Notes under the pieces: generated by a model
Seen by the model: the letters and a program-made list of their open reading frames with translations, nothing else
What the model was told of the DNA's origin: nothing
Database searches by the model: none
Part shown: positions 50,543-58,886 of the stretch, in pieces
How the letters are laid out: each line of letters starts with the position of its first letter
Position numbering within the stretch: the first letter of the stretch is position 1
Position numbers and translations under genes: made by a program
Source: Flavobacterium aerium
GTDB lineage: Bacteria > Bacteroidota > Bacteroidia > Flavobacteriales > Flavobacteriaceae
Assembly (NCBI RefSeq): GCF_030766725.1
Contig: NZ_JARQWR010000013.1
Span: 1 to 64,000 of the forward strand
Direction of reading: 5' to 3'
DNA: 64,000 bases

Positions 50543-53374
50543 ATGATTTCTTATTATAATCGCTCTCCCAAAAAAAACTGGCTCAATAATCCTGTTTTTA
50601 TATTTATATTACTGTTTCTCATATTTACAAATGTTGGTTATTCTCAAAGCGTACATAATCTTAGTGTACAATTTACACTAAAGGACAAGGAGAGTAAACT
50701 ACCGCTAAAAGGGGTATCAATAGTTCTAGAAGGATTATTTCAGAAATACGAAAATCAATCTAATGATTTTGGTATCGTTATACTAAATTCTATACCATCT
50801 GGTGATTATAGGCTGAAATTATCACATATAGGATACGACGGAATTGAACAACTCCTTTCCTTAACAAAAGATCAAATTCTATTGTTTGAATTAACACCCA
50901 AAAGTATTGAACTTAATGAAGTGGTTGTAACAGCTACCGAATCTCGTGGAATGACTAGTACCTCTATTATTGATAAAAGGGCCATGCAGCATCTTCAACC
51001 TTCTAGTTTCACAGATCTATTGGAATTATTACCTGGAGGTCGATCAAAGGATCCCATTTTTAATGCTTCTAATCATATTAAATTGCGAGAAGTCGGAACT
51101 GCTGATTCTAATTATGACATCTCATCTCTTGGAACTGCTTTTGTGATTGATGGAATTCCAATTAACACCGATGCAAACCTACAATATACTACGGGGCCTA
51201 AAACGATAATTACATCGGGTTCAAGTTATGCTAATACAAGACGCAATACCACCTCAAAGGGTATTGATATGCGTTCTATTTCTACAGATCAAATTGAGAA
51301 AGTTGAAATAATCAGAGGTATTCCATCGGTAGAGTACGGGGATTTGACTAGCGGATTAATTAAAATTAAACGAAAAAGAGGTCGTAGCAATTGGGAATCA
51401 CGCTTTAAGGCGGATGAATTCAGTAAATTGTATTATGTAGGTAAGGGTTTTGAATCGGAAGAAAAAAGTTTTGTCTTGAATGTCGGATTGGATTATTTGG
51501 ATGCTAAATCGGACCCTCGCAATAGTTTTGAAAATTACAAACGGATCACAGCGTCGATTCGAGCGCAAAAAACATGGGAAAACGATGCTTATCTACTTCA
51601 ATGGGATTCTAGTTTAGATTACAGTGGTTCGATGGATAATGAAAAAGCAGACCCTAATGTGGGTTATGCAAAAATTGACCGTTACACTTCCAGTTATAAC
51701 CGATTGGCTCTAGCAAATACATTTGATCTAAATTTTAAATCTTCTTCTTTTATAAAAGCACTAAATGTATCAACCTCTTTTAGTCAGCAATACGACAAAA
51801 TTGAACAGACAAAATGGGTACAAGTAAGTAGTGCTACAGCCATCCCTAATACAACGGAACAAGGGGAGCATGATGGTATATTTCTAACTCCTCAATATAC
51901 TTCAGATCTTTTAGTTGATGGGAAACCATTTGATGCTTTCTTAAAAGCGATGGGAGATTTTGAAATTCATTTGTTTGGTGTAAAACATACCTTAAAAGCA
52001 GGAATTGAATGGACTTATGCTAAAAATAATGGAAAAGGTCAGGTATATGATACTACTCATCCACCTTCTCCAGAAATGACCACTCGTCCGAGATCTTATA
52101 GAGATATCCCAGCTAGTACAGACATTGCATTTTTTGCAGAGGATGCTATAACAATTCCATTGGGACAACATCAACTGAACATTGCTGGGGGACTTCGTGC
52201 CATGTCTCTATTAAACATTCCTTCTGCCTATGCTATTCATGGGAAATATTATTTTGATCCTCGCATCAATGCTCAATGGGCACTTCCTGCAATCCAAATT
52301 GGTCAACATGCCTTAAAAACTGAATTCACAGCAGGAACGGGACAATACACTAAGTTCCCAACGCTTGCTCAGCTTTATCCTGATTATGTCTATAATGACT
52401 TGGTACAGCTGAACTATTACCACAATACACCTGAATATCGAAGAATAAACTTGATGACTTATAAGACTTCTGCTGTGAATTATGATTTAGCACCGGCCAT
52501 CAATAAAAAATGGGAGATTCGCGCTGATTTTTCTTATGATAATAATCGATTTTCTATTACTTATTTCAATGAGCGTATGAATTCCGGTTTCCGAAATGGT
52601 TCTGGATATCATGCTCTTTCTTATAAAAAATACGATACTAATTCTATAGACCCTGCTACTTTAACGGGACCGCCTGACCTTGCCCAAATGAGTTTTGTAA
52701 TGGATACTTTACTGACGACTTACAACATTACAAATAATGGTAGCAGGCTTCTAAAAAGTGGTATTGAATTTCAATTTTCTTCCAAACGTTTCCCTTCAAT
52801 CAATACTCGATTTACGGTGAATGGTGCTTGGTTTAAATCTACTTATACAAACAGTAATCCTGTTTATAAAAGTGGGCAAAAGGACATTATTATCAATGGA
52901 AAACGTCTGCCTTATTTGGGTCTTTACCAATGGGATGATGGTTTTGAAAAACAGCAACTCAACACGAATTTAATTGTTGATACTTATATCCCATCATTAG
53001 GTTTGGAATTTTCAAGTTCCTTCCAATTTATGTGGTTCAAGAGTGATCAGTCTACACCAATGAATGGCACTCCTATTTCATATATTGACCCTTCCGGACA
53101 ACAGCATCCTTATCTCGAAGAGGACAAAACTGATCCTATATTGCAATGGTTGAACATTAAGTACAACAATGAATTATTTCAGAAAAAGACCATTCCAATG
53201 TCGATGAATATGAATCTAAAAATCTCAAAGGATTTTTACAAGAAATTTAGAATTTCAATGTTCGTAAACCGTCTCTTTAGTTATTATCAAAACTATGAGA
53301 TAAACGGTCAAAAAATAGAACAAAGAGGGCTTACTTCTCCTTATTTCGGAATGGAATTAAACTTGAATTTATAA
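50543..53374 (+). CDS. TonB-dependent outer-membrane receptor
   Basis: The 943-residue protein has a signal sequence (cut after VGYSQ, about residue 36), a carboxypeptidase regulatory-like domain (about 40-115: FTLKDKESKLPLKGVSIVLEG), and a plug (about 120-290: LNEVVVTATESRGM, then IEKVEIIRGIPSVEYGDLTSGLIKIK). A long TonB-receptor barrel ends in MELNLNL. The plug contains an unusual insertion (GGRSKDPIFNASNHIKLRE). It should import a ligand using the TonB-ExbBD motor. The genes behind it (DUF4876, DUF6850, di-heme peroxidase) suggest a metal or metal-chelate substrate; that is inference. Confidence 0.9.
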   Translation: MISYYNRSPKKNWLNNPVFIFILLFLIFTNVGYSQSVHNLSVQFTLKDKESKLPLKGVSIVLEGLFQKYENQSNDFGIVILNSIPSGDYRLKLSHIGYDGIEQLLSLTKDQILLFELTPKSIELNEVVVTATESRGMTSTSIIDKRAMQHLQPSSFTDLLELLPGGRSKDPIFNASNHIKLREVGTADSNYDISSLGTAFVIDGIPINTDANLQYTTGPKTIITSGSSYANTRRNTTSKGIDMRSISTDQIEKVEIIRGIPSVEYGDLTSGLIKIKRKRGRSNWESRFKADEFSKLYYVGKGFESEEKSFVLNVGLDYLDAKSDPRNSFENYKRITASIRAQKTWENDAYLLQWDSSLDYSGSMDNEKADPNVGYAKIDRYTSSYNRLALANTFDLNFKSSSFIKALNVSTSFSQQYDKIEQTKWVQVSSATAIPNTTEQGEHDGIFLTPQYTSDLLVDGKPFDAFLKAMGDFEIHLFGVKHTLKAGIEWTYAKNNGKGQVYDTTHPPSPEMTTRPRSYRDIPASTDIAFFAEDAITIPLGQHQLNIAGGLRAMSLLNIPSAYAIHGKYYFDPRINAQWALPAIQIGQHALKTEFTAGTGQYTKFPTLAQLYPDYVYNDLVQLNYYHNTPEYRRINLMTYKTSAVNYDLAPAINKKWEIRADFSYDNNRFSITYFNERMNSGFRNGSGYHALSYKKYDTNSIDPATLTGPPDLAQMSFVMDTLLTTYNITNNGSRLLKSGIEFQFSSKRFPSINTRFTVNGAWFKSTYTNSNPVYKSGQKDIIINGKRLPYLGLYQWDDGFEKQQLNTNLIVDTYIPSLGLEFSSSFQFMWFKSDQSTPMNGTPISYIDPSGQQHPYLEEDKTDPILQWLNIKYNNELFQKKTIPMSMNMNLKISKDFYKKFRISMFVNRLFSYYQNYEINGQKIEQRGLTSPYFGMELNLNL

Positions 53375-53402
53375 CTTTTAATATTAAATAAATACCTCAA
53401 TT

Positions 53403-54608
53403 ATGAAAATTAAATTACTGCCCATTTATCTCACAATAGCAATCATGGCTTTATTACAATCTTGTTCTAAAGATGATGATTATACAGGAAGAGAAACTGC
53501 TTTAACTTTGACGCTTATCAATCCTGCGGATTTAAATAATGTTGCTCTTTCTAATCTTTCGGTATCTTTTAAAGAGTTGAATACCGGGAAAACAACACAG
53601 AGTAGTTCTTTTATTAATAATAATCTTTCAATTACTTTGAGTGAAGGTTCTTATGAAATTTCTGTAGATGGAAAAATCCAATATTCAGCTGATGGAAATA
53701 CGATTGAAGCTACTGTAAATGGCTATAAAGAATCTGTAGTTATCACGGGAGAAACGTCTCTTGTTTCTTTAAATCTTTTCTTGAAAACAAGTCAATCTGA
53801 TTTCATTATTGAGGAAATATTTTTCACAGGAACACGTACAGCGGAAGGGCAACAGTACCTAGGTGATAAATATTTTAAAATCTACAACAACACCGATCAC
53901 GTTTTATATGCCGATGGATTAGTGATTGCTCAATCGGAATTTATGACGGTTGACAAACAAGATTACACTCCAAATATCATGGGTCAATCATTTGCTGCCT
54001 CTGCCATTGCGATCGTTCCAGGATCGGGTACAGATCATCCAATTCCATCTGGTGAATTTTTCATTATTGCTGAGGATGCTATCAATCACAAAGAATACAA
54101 TTCTAATTCAATTGATTTGAGAAATGCTAATTTTGAATTTTATACTGATGATGCAGACGATGTAGATAATCCTAGTGTTCCAAATATGGAGAACTTATTT
54201 TCTTCAATGATTATCCACAATAGAGGTTTTAAAAGTTTTGTTATCGCTCGTATGCCTATCAATAAAAACACTTTCCTAAGTGATTACACGTATGATTATG
54301 AATATAATCTTATCATTAATGGAGAGAGTTACCCAATGGGTGAAAGTGTATATTCAATTCCAAACTCTTGGATTATTGATGCTGTAAACTTAAGTGTTCA
54401 ATCGGAATACCAATGGATCGTTACTGCTCCATCATTGGATATGGGATGGACATACTGTGGTAAAGTTGATGCGGATCAAAGTCGTTATGGAAAAAGTGTA
54501 CGTCGTAAAATACTTTCGACAACTACTAATGGCAAAAAAATACTGAAAGACACGAATAATTCTACATTGGATTTTAACCCTGAGGTTGTTCCTTCTTTAA
54601 TGCATTAA
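53403..54608 (+). CDS. DUF4876 lipoprotein
   Basis: The 401-residue lipoprotein (acylated Cys at about residue 21, LLQSCSKDD) matches DUF4876, a Bacteroidota family found next to TonB-dependent receptors. An N-terminal beta-sandwich (about 25-130, a carboxypeptidase-regulatory or transthyretin-like fold) precedes a larger domain from about 135 with FIIEEIFFTGTRTAEGQQYLGDKYFKI and a surface rich in Asp, Tyr and Trp. It is probably the surface partner of the receptor encoded 28 bp upstream. Its biochemical role is unknown. Confidence 0.8.
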   Translation: MKIKLLPIYLTIAIMALLQSCSKDDDYTGRETALTLTLINPADLNNVALSNLSVSFKELNTGKTTQSSSFINNNLSITLSEGSYEISVDGKIQYSADGNTIEATVNGYKESVVITGETSLVSLNLFLKTSQSDFIIEEIFFTGTRTAEGQQYLGDKYFKIYNNTDHVLYADGLVIAQSEFMTVDKQDYTPNIMGQSFAASAIAIVPGSGTDHPIPSGEFFIIAEDAINHKEYNSNSIDLRNANFEFYTDDADDVDNPSVPNMENLFSSMIIHNRGFKSFVIARMPINKNTFLSDYTYDYEYNLIINGESYPMGESVYSIPNSWIIDAVNLSVQSEYQWIVTAPSLDMGWTYCGKVDADQSRYGKSVRRKILSTTTNGKKILKDTNNSTLDFNPEVVPSLMH

Positions 54609-54619
54609 TAGATTAAATC

Positions 54620-56131
54620 ATGAGCTTTCGTTCCCTATTCTTATTTATTATTTTCAGTTCTGCTATGCTACGGGCACAGGATAGTACTTCAGTGCTGTTG
54701 CGTATTCATGAAGATTTATCGCCTGCAAATAATTTCTCAAGTGTCTTTTATAGTAATCCTGCTAATCAGCATTATGCCCGTCGTTATTCATTATCAGAAT
54801 TTAGCGCAAGTTATTATGCCAATTCGCAAGAAACTAATATCCAGCAATTAGGAAATGGAATCACTCAATTCATAATCAATGCTCAATCTTATTATAAGAT
54901 TAATCCTCAAAATACGGTTTGGGGAAATGCTTCATATAAGAATGGCAAGCGTAAAAATGTGCATTGGAACGAAAGCTCAGATTATCAGGTTATATATCCT
55001 TATGTAACTGCCGATTCTATTGGTGGTGATCTTTCTTTTGAAGAATATTCTTTTAAAGGAGGTTATTCTAAAGCGTATGAAAAAATAACCCTTGGGATTG
55101 TTGCGCAATATAGAGCGCTGATGGAATACCGCGCTATTGATCCCAGACCTAAAAATACGGTTTCTGATCTTACTTTATCCCTTGGCATTTCAAGAAATCT
55201 CGGAGAACATTATGTCTTAGGAACGGCTATTAATCTGCAAAAATATACTCAATCTAACAATCTGAAATTTTTTAGTGAATTAGGTGCTCCAGCTGTGTAT
55301 CACATGACTGGTCTTGGTGTTTACAATAATTTATTAACGGGTAATAAGCTGAGTTCATTTTATGATGGAAAAGGATATGGTGCCTCAGTACAATTATTTC
55401 CCAAAGACCGAAATGGATTTGCACTATCGATTGGATACAATCACTTTGGGTACGAGAAGATCATGACCGAATTTCAAAATTTGATTGCTTCCACGATTGC
55501 AGAACAACAATACGTAAGTGAAGTTTCTTATTTGAAGAAAACAAAACATCGAATTTGGGGTGCAAAAATGGGCTTCCAATATACCGATAGAGCAGGAACT
55601 GAAAACATATTCGACAATCAGACATCTACTTCTTACATCAAAATATCAGAAGACACTAAATACACCAATCAAGTTACATCAGTAGTCTTATCCGGATTGT
55701 ATAGTATTCCTGATCCAGAATTATCATGGTCTATTGCTCCTAGTTTTTATTTAAAAAATACGGCTACAAAATACATCGAACCGCTTCGAACAATTGATAT
55801 CAAACAGGGCATTGGACGATTGGACCTTTCGGCTTCAAAACTTTTATCACAATCCTTGATTACATTGTCTACTTCCTTTGAACACAACTGGGCGCTAGAT
55901 TCAAAAATGAAGCTTCGTGATCGTGTAAAAACAAATTCGATTTTCGAAATGTTAGACCATAATTTTGCTTATTTATCTTCTAATTATACCAAAGTAAATT
56001 TAGCCGCTCGTTGGGATTACAAATACAGTCCCGATCTTAACCTCTTCGTTAAGGCTGATATTGATTATTACAATTATTCCACAAATTCAAACAATACTTA
56101 TTTTCAAATGTCAGTTGGTATGACATTCTAA
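54620..56131 (+). CDS. DUF6850-type outer-membrane beta-barrel protein
   Basis: The 503-residue protein has a signal peptide (cut after LRAQ, about residue 19) and then alternating amphipathic strands with aromatic girdles (repeated YY, YN, YxY pairs) ending in YFQMSVGMTF, a C-terminal aromatic residue typical of barrels. It matches what I recall of DUF6850 proteins encoded beside DUF4876. It should be a porin-like or accessory barrel. It starts 11 bp after the DUF4876 gene, in a four-gene operon. Confidence 0.72.
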   Translation: MSFRSLFLFIIFSSAMLRAQDSTSVLLRIHEDLSPANNFSSVFYSNPANQHYARRYSLSEFSASYYANSQETNIQQLGNGITQFIINAQSYYKINPQNTVWGNASYKNGKRKNVHWNESSDYQVIYPYVTADSIGGDLSFEEYSFKGGYSKAYEKITLGIVAQYRALMEYRAIDPRPKNTVSDLTLSLGISRNLGEHYVLGTAINLQKYTQSNNLKFFSELGAPAVYHMTGLGVYNNLLTGNKLSSFYDGKGYGASVQLFPKDRNGFALSIGYNHFGYEKIMTEFQNLIASTIAEQQYVSEVSYLKKTKHRIWGAKMGFQYTDRAGTENIFDNQTSTSYIKISEDTKYTNQVTSVVLSGLYSIPDPELSWSIAPSFYLKNTATKYIEPLRTIDIKQGIGRLDLSASKLLSQSLITLSTSFEHNWALDSKMKLRDRVKTNSIFEMLDHNFAYLSSNYTKVNLAARWDYKYSPDLNLFVKADIDYYNYSTNSNNTYFQMSVGMTF

Positions 56132-56161
56132 TTCACAATACAAAATCCCCATTGCTTTATA

Positions 56162-57304
56162 ATGAAGTCTATATTATTAAAAACACTTTTTTTCCTTCTT
56201 ACCATTGTGGTTGTTCAATCACTTTTGAGCTTTACCTCAACACTCGGTGAGAAAATAACAAACTCGAATTGGCGTGAACTGTATAGTAAACCTATCAATC
56301 AGTGGCCTAGACCTACAATTGACAAAGGTATTCTATGGCAAGAACTAGAACCCTTGGCTGTGGATACTAGTTACTATGATCGAATGGAAGATCCTAAGGT
56401 CATACTGGGTCAAATGCTTTTCTTTGATCCAAAACTTTCAGGTTCAAATCAAATTTCCTGTAGCAGTTGTCATGATCCAGAATTGGCATGGGGGGATGGT
56501 CGAGAAATATCACTTGGAAATGATCATTTACAAGGAAAACGAAATACTCCGTCGCTCTACAATATCAATGCTCGTCAATCTTTCTTTTGGGATGGTCGCG
56601 CTACCACTTTAGAAGAACAGGCTCAAGGTCCTCTTACAGCACATCACGAAATGAACATGGAACCCAAAGGCTTAGCTAAGAAGTTAAAGAAAGTAAAAGG
56701 ATATTCTGTATTGTTCCAAAATGCTTATGGCAGTTCTGATATTACTTATGAAAAGGTATTACAATCATTGGCTACTTTTCAAAAAACTATACTAAGCAAA
56801 AGAAGTCGATTTGATGCTTTTATGGATGGTGATTATACCGCATTATCGGATCAGGAAATTGAAGGTTTACATCTTTTCCGTACTAAAGCGCGTTGTATGA
56901 ATTGTCATTATGGAAAATATTTAACAGATGAATCTTTCCATAATATTGGTCTTACATATTATAAAAGAGAGTATGAAGATTTAGGATTATATCATATCAC
57001 TAAGAAAGCAGAAGATGTTGGTAAATTCAGAACACCATCGCTTCGTGATGTTATGCATACTGGTCCATGGATGCACAATGGTTTATTTGATAATATGACG
57101 GGGGTTGTTAACATGTACAACAGTGGCATGCATATGATTGATCCTACTGAAAGTGAAAAAGCTGCTGATCCATTATTTCCCCAAACGGATGTATTATTAC
57201 AGTCTTTAGATCTTAATGATGATGAAATTGTAGCCTTAGTTTCTTTTATTAAAACATTATCGGGAAGGCAATATAAAATGGAACGTCCGCAAATACCTCG
57301 ATAA
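56162..57304 (+). CDS. Di-heme cytochrome c peroxidase / MauG-family protein
   Basis: The 380-residue exported protein has a signal anchor (about 5-24) and two c-type heme sites, CSSCH at 100-104 and CMNCH at 245-249. It also has the family blocks FWDGRATTLEEQA (142-154) and GKFRTPSLRDVMHTGPWMHNG (about 286-306). It reduces peroxide in the periplasm or, like MauG/MbnH, uses high-valent heme to oxidise a protein partner. The only close partners are the TonB receptor, DUF4876 lipoprotein and DUF6850 barrel encoded upstream in the same operon. Confidence 0.9.
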   Translation: MKSILLKTLFFLLTIVVVQSLLSFTSTLGEKITNSNWRELYSKPINQWPRPTIDKGILWQELEPLAVDTSYYDRMEDPKVILGQMLFFDPKLSGSNQISCSSCHDPELAWGDGREISLGNDHLQGKRNTPSLYNINARQSFFWDGRATTLEEQAQGPLTAHHEMNMEPKGLAKKLKKVKGYSVLFQNAYGSSDITYEKVLQSLATFQKTILSKRSRFDAFMDGDYTALSDQEIEGLHLFRTKARCMNCHYGKYLTDESFHNIGLTYYKREYEDLGLYHITKKAEDVGKFRTPSLRDVMHTGPWMHNGLFDNMTGVVNMYNSGMHMIDPTESEKAADPLFPQTDVLLQSLDLNDDEIVALVSFIKTLSGRQYKMERPQIPR

Positions 57305-57407
57305 ATTACAACGCATTAAATTTCAGACTAAAACAACTTATTTCTCAAACTTATAGTTGCAAATTGTGTCTCGTAAAAAGAACTTGCAAAATAAACGTTA
57401 AGCTTTT

Positions 57408-57437
57408 TTTGCAATCCAAAATCGTTTCATACATTTG
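57408..57437 (+). promoter_or_regulatory. metK promoter
   Basis: TTTG at 57408-57411, 18 bases, then TACATTTG at 57430-57437: a near-ideal Bacteroidota promoter. Transcription would start near 57444, right at the riboswitch. Confidence 0.75.
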
Positions 57438-57448
57438 CACCATAAAAT

Positions 57449-57503
57449 CGAGAGGAAAAATTTGAACTGATTGCAACCTCATTAAAAAAATGCTAAAGCA
57501 GAA
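57449..57503 (+). ncRNA. SAM-II-type riboswitch upstream of metK
   Basis: The layout matches the SAM-II (metA-type) pseudoknot. GAGG (57452-57455) pairs with CCTC (57477-57480) as P1, and the loop contains AUUUG and the conserved AUUGCAA. The downstream AAAAAAAUGCUAAAGCAG can re-enter the loop: AUUU (57460-57463) with AAAU (57488-57491), and CUG with CAG. It compares block for block with the metX SAM-II RNA of marine origin (AUUU, AUUGCAA, P1, GCUAAA). A SAM-sensing role before SAM synthetase fits. The class assignment is by eye. Confidence 0.78.
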
Positions 57504-57540
57504 ACACTCCTTTAGCTTCTTGCAATCCTATTTTTTCCTC
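57452..57540 (+). other. Nested alternative hairpin spanning the metK riboswitch
   Basis: Three nested helices can form instead of the aptamer: GAGGAAAAA (57452-57460) with TTTTTCCTC (57532-57540), GATTGCAA (57469-57476) with TTGCAATC (57520-57527), and GCTAAAG (57492-57498) with CTTTAGC (57510-57516). Each uses bases needed by the SAM-II fold, so the two states are mutually exclusive. This is probably the expression platform. Confidence 0.6.
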
Positions 57541-57566
57541 ATTAAAATTTAAAATAATTTACAATT

Positions 57567-58817
57567 ATGGCATATTTATTTACGTCAGAATCGGTGAGCG
57601 AAGGACATCCAGACAAAATTGCCGATCAAATATCGGACGCATTAATTGATAACTTTTTAGCTTTTGACCCTGAGTCGAAAGTAGCTTGTGAAACTTTAGT
57701 TACTACAGGTCAGGTTATTTTAGCAGGTGAAGTAAAATCCAAAATATATCTTGACGTACAGAACATTGCGCGTGAAGTTATTAAGAAGATTGGTTATACG
57801 AAAAGCGAATACATGTTTGAAGCAAATTCTTGCGGTGTATTATCAGCTATTCATGAGCAATCACAAGATATTAATCAAGGTGTAGATCGTACGAGTAAAG
57901 AAGAACAAGGAGCTGGTGACCAAGGAATGATGTTTGGTTACGCTACAAATGAAACGGAAGATTACATGCCATTGGCATTGAATTTATCTCATAAATTATT
58001 GCAGGAACTTGCTGTATTACGTCGTGAAAATAGTGAAATCACTTATTTACGTCCTGATGCAAAATCACAAGTTACATTAGAATATGACGATCATAACAAA
58101 CCTGTTCGTATTGATGCTATTGTAATTTCTACACAGCATGATGATTTCGCTGAAGAATCGGTTATGTTAGCTAAAATCAAAAAGGATATTGTAGAAATTT
58201 TAATTCCTAGAATTATCGCTAACAATCCTCAGTATGCTCATTTATTTAATGACACAATCCAATATCATATTAATCCTACTGGAAAATTTGTAATTGGTGG
58301 GCCTCACGGTGATACTGGATTAACAGGAAGAAAAATCATTGTAGATACTTACGGTGGTAAAGGTGCTCACGGTGGTGGTGCATTCTCTGGAAAAGATCCT
58401 AGTAAAGTAGACCGTAGTGCTGCTTATGCAACGCGTCACATTGCTAAAAATTTAGTTGCTGCTGGTGTAGCTGACGAAATTTTAGTTCAGGTGAGTTATG
58501 CTATTGGTGTAGCAAAACCAATGGGAATTTACATCAATACTTATGGTACTAGTAAAGTAAACTTAAAGGATGGTGAGATTGCTAAAATCGTTGAAGGCCT
58601 ATTTGATATGCGTCCATACTTTATTGAGCAACGTTTGAAATTAAGAAACCCTATTTATAGCGAAACTGCTGCTTACGGGCACATGGGACGTAAGTCTGAA
58701 GTTGTGACTAAAACGTTTACAGCACCAGGAGGAAAAGAAAAAACAGTTACTGTTGAACTATTCACTTGGGAGAAATTAGACCACGTAGATGTCGTTAAAA
58801 AAGCATTTGGATTATAA
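57567..58817 (+). CDS. metK: S-adenosylmethionine synthetase
   Basis: The 416-residue enzyme forms SAM from methionine and [24 protein letters not shown]-type opening (ATP and Mg site), [12 protein letters not shown] (about 115-126), the P-loop-like [20 protein letters not shown] (about 248-267) and the [19 protein letters not shown] signature are all intact. It is 20-30 residues longer than the E. coli enzyme, as usual in Bacteroidota. The gene is monocistronic, behind a SAM-II-type riboswitch and ahead of a strong terminator. Confidence 0.95.
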   Translation: MAYLFTSESVSEGHPDKIADQISDALIDNFLAFDPESKVACETLVTTGQVILAGEVKSKIYLDVQNIAREVIKKIGYTKSEYMFEANSCGVLSAIHEQSQDINQGVDRTSKEEQGAGDQGMMFGYATNETEDYMPLALNLSHKLLQELAVLRRENSEITYLRPDAKSQVTLEYDDHNKPVRIDAIVISTQHDDFAEESVMLAKIKKDIVEILIPRIIANNPQYAHLFNDTIQYHINPTGKFVIGGPHGDTGLTGRKIIVDTYGGKGAHGGGAFSGKDPSKVDRSAAYATRHIAKNLVAAGVADEILVQVSYAIGVAKPMGIYINTYGTSKVNLKDGEIAKIVEGLFDMRPYFIEQRLKLRNPIYSETAAYGHMGRKSEVVTKTFTAPGGKEKTVTVELFTWEKLDHVDVVKKAFGL

Positions 58818-58836
58818 TCTAATTCAATCATTATAT

Positions 58837-58870
58837 AAAAAAAACCTGTTCCAAAAGAACAGGTTTTTTT
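58837..58870. terminator. Bidirectional terminator between metK and the barrel gene
   Basis: AAAAAACCTGTTC and GAACAGGTTTTTT form a 14-bp stem with a short CAAAA loop between convergent genes. Confidence 0.92.
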
Positions 58871-58886
58871 ATGGAATTAAACTTCA

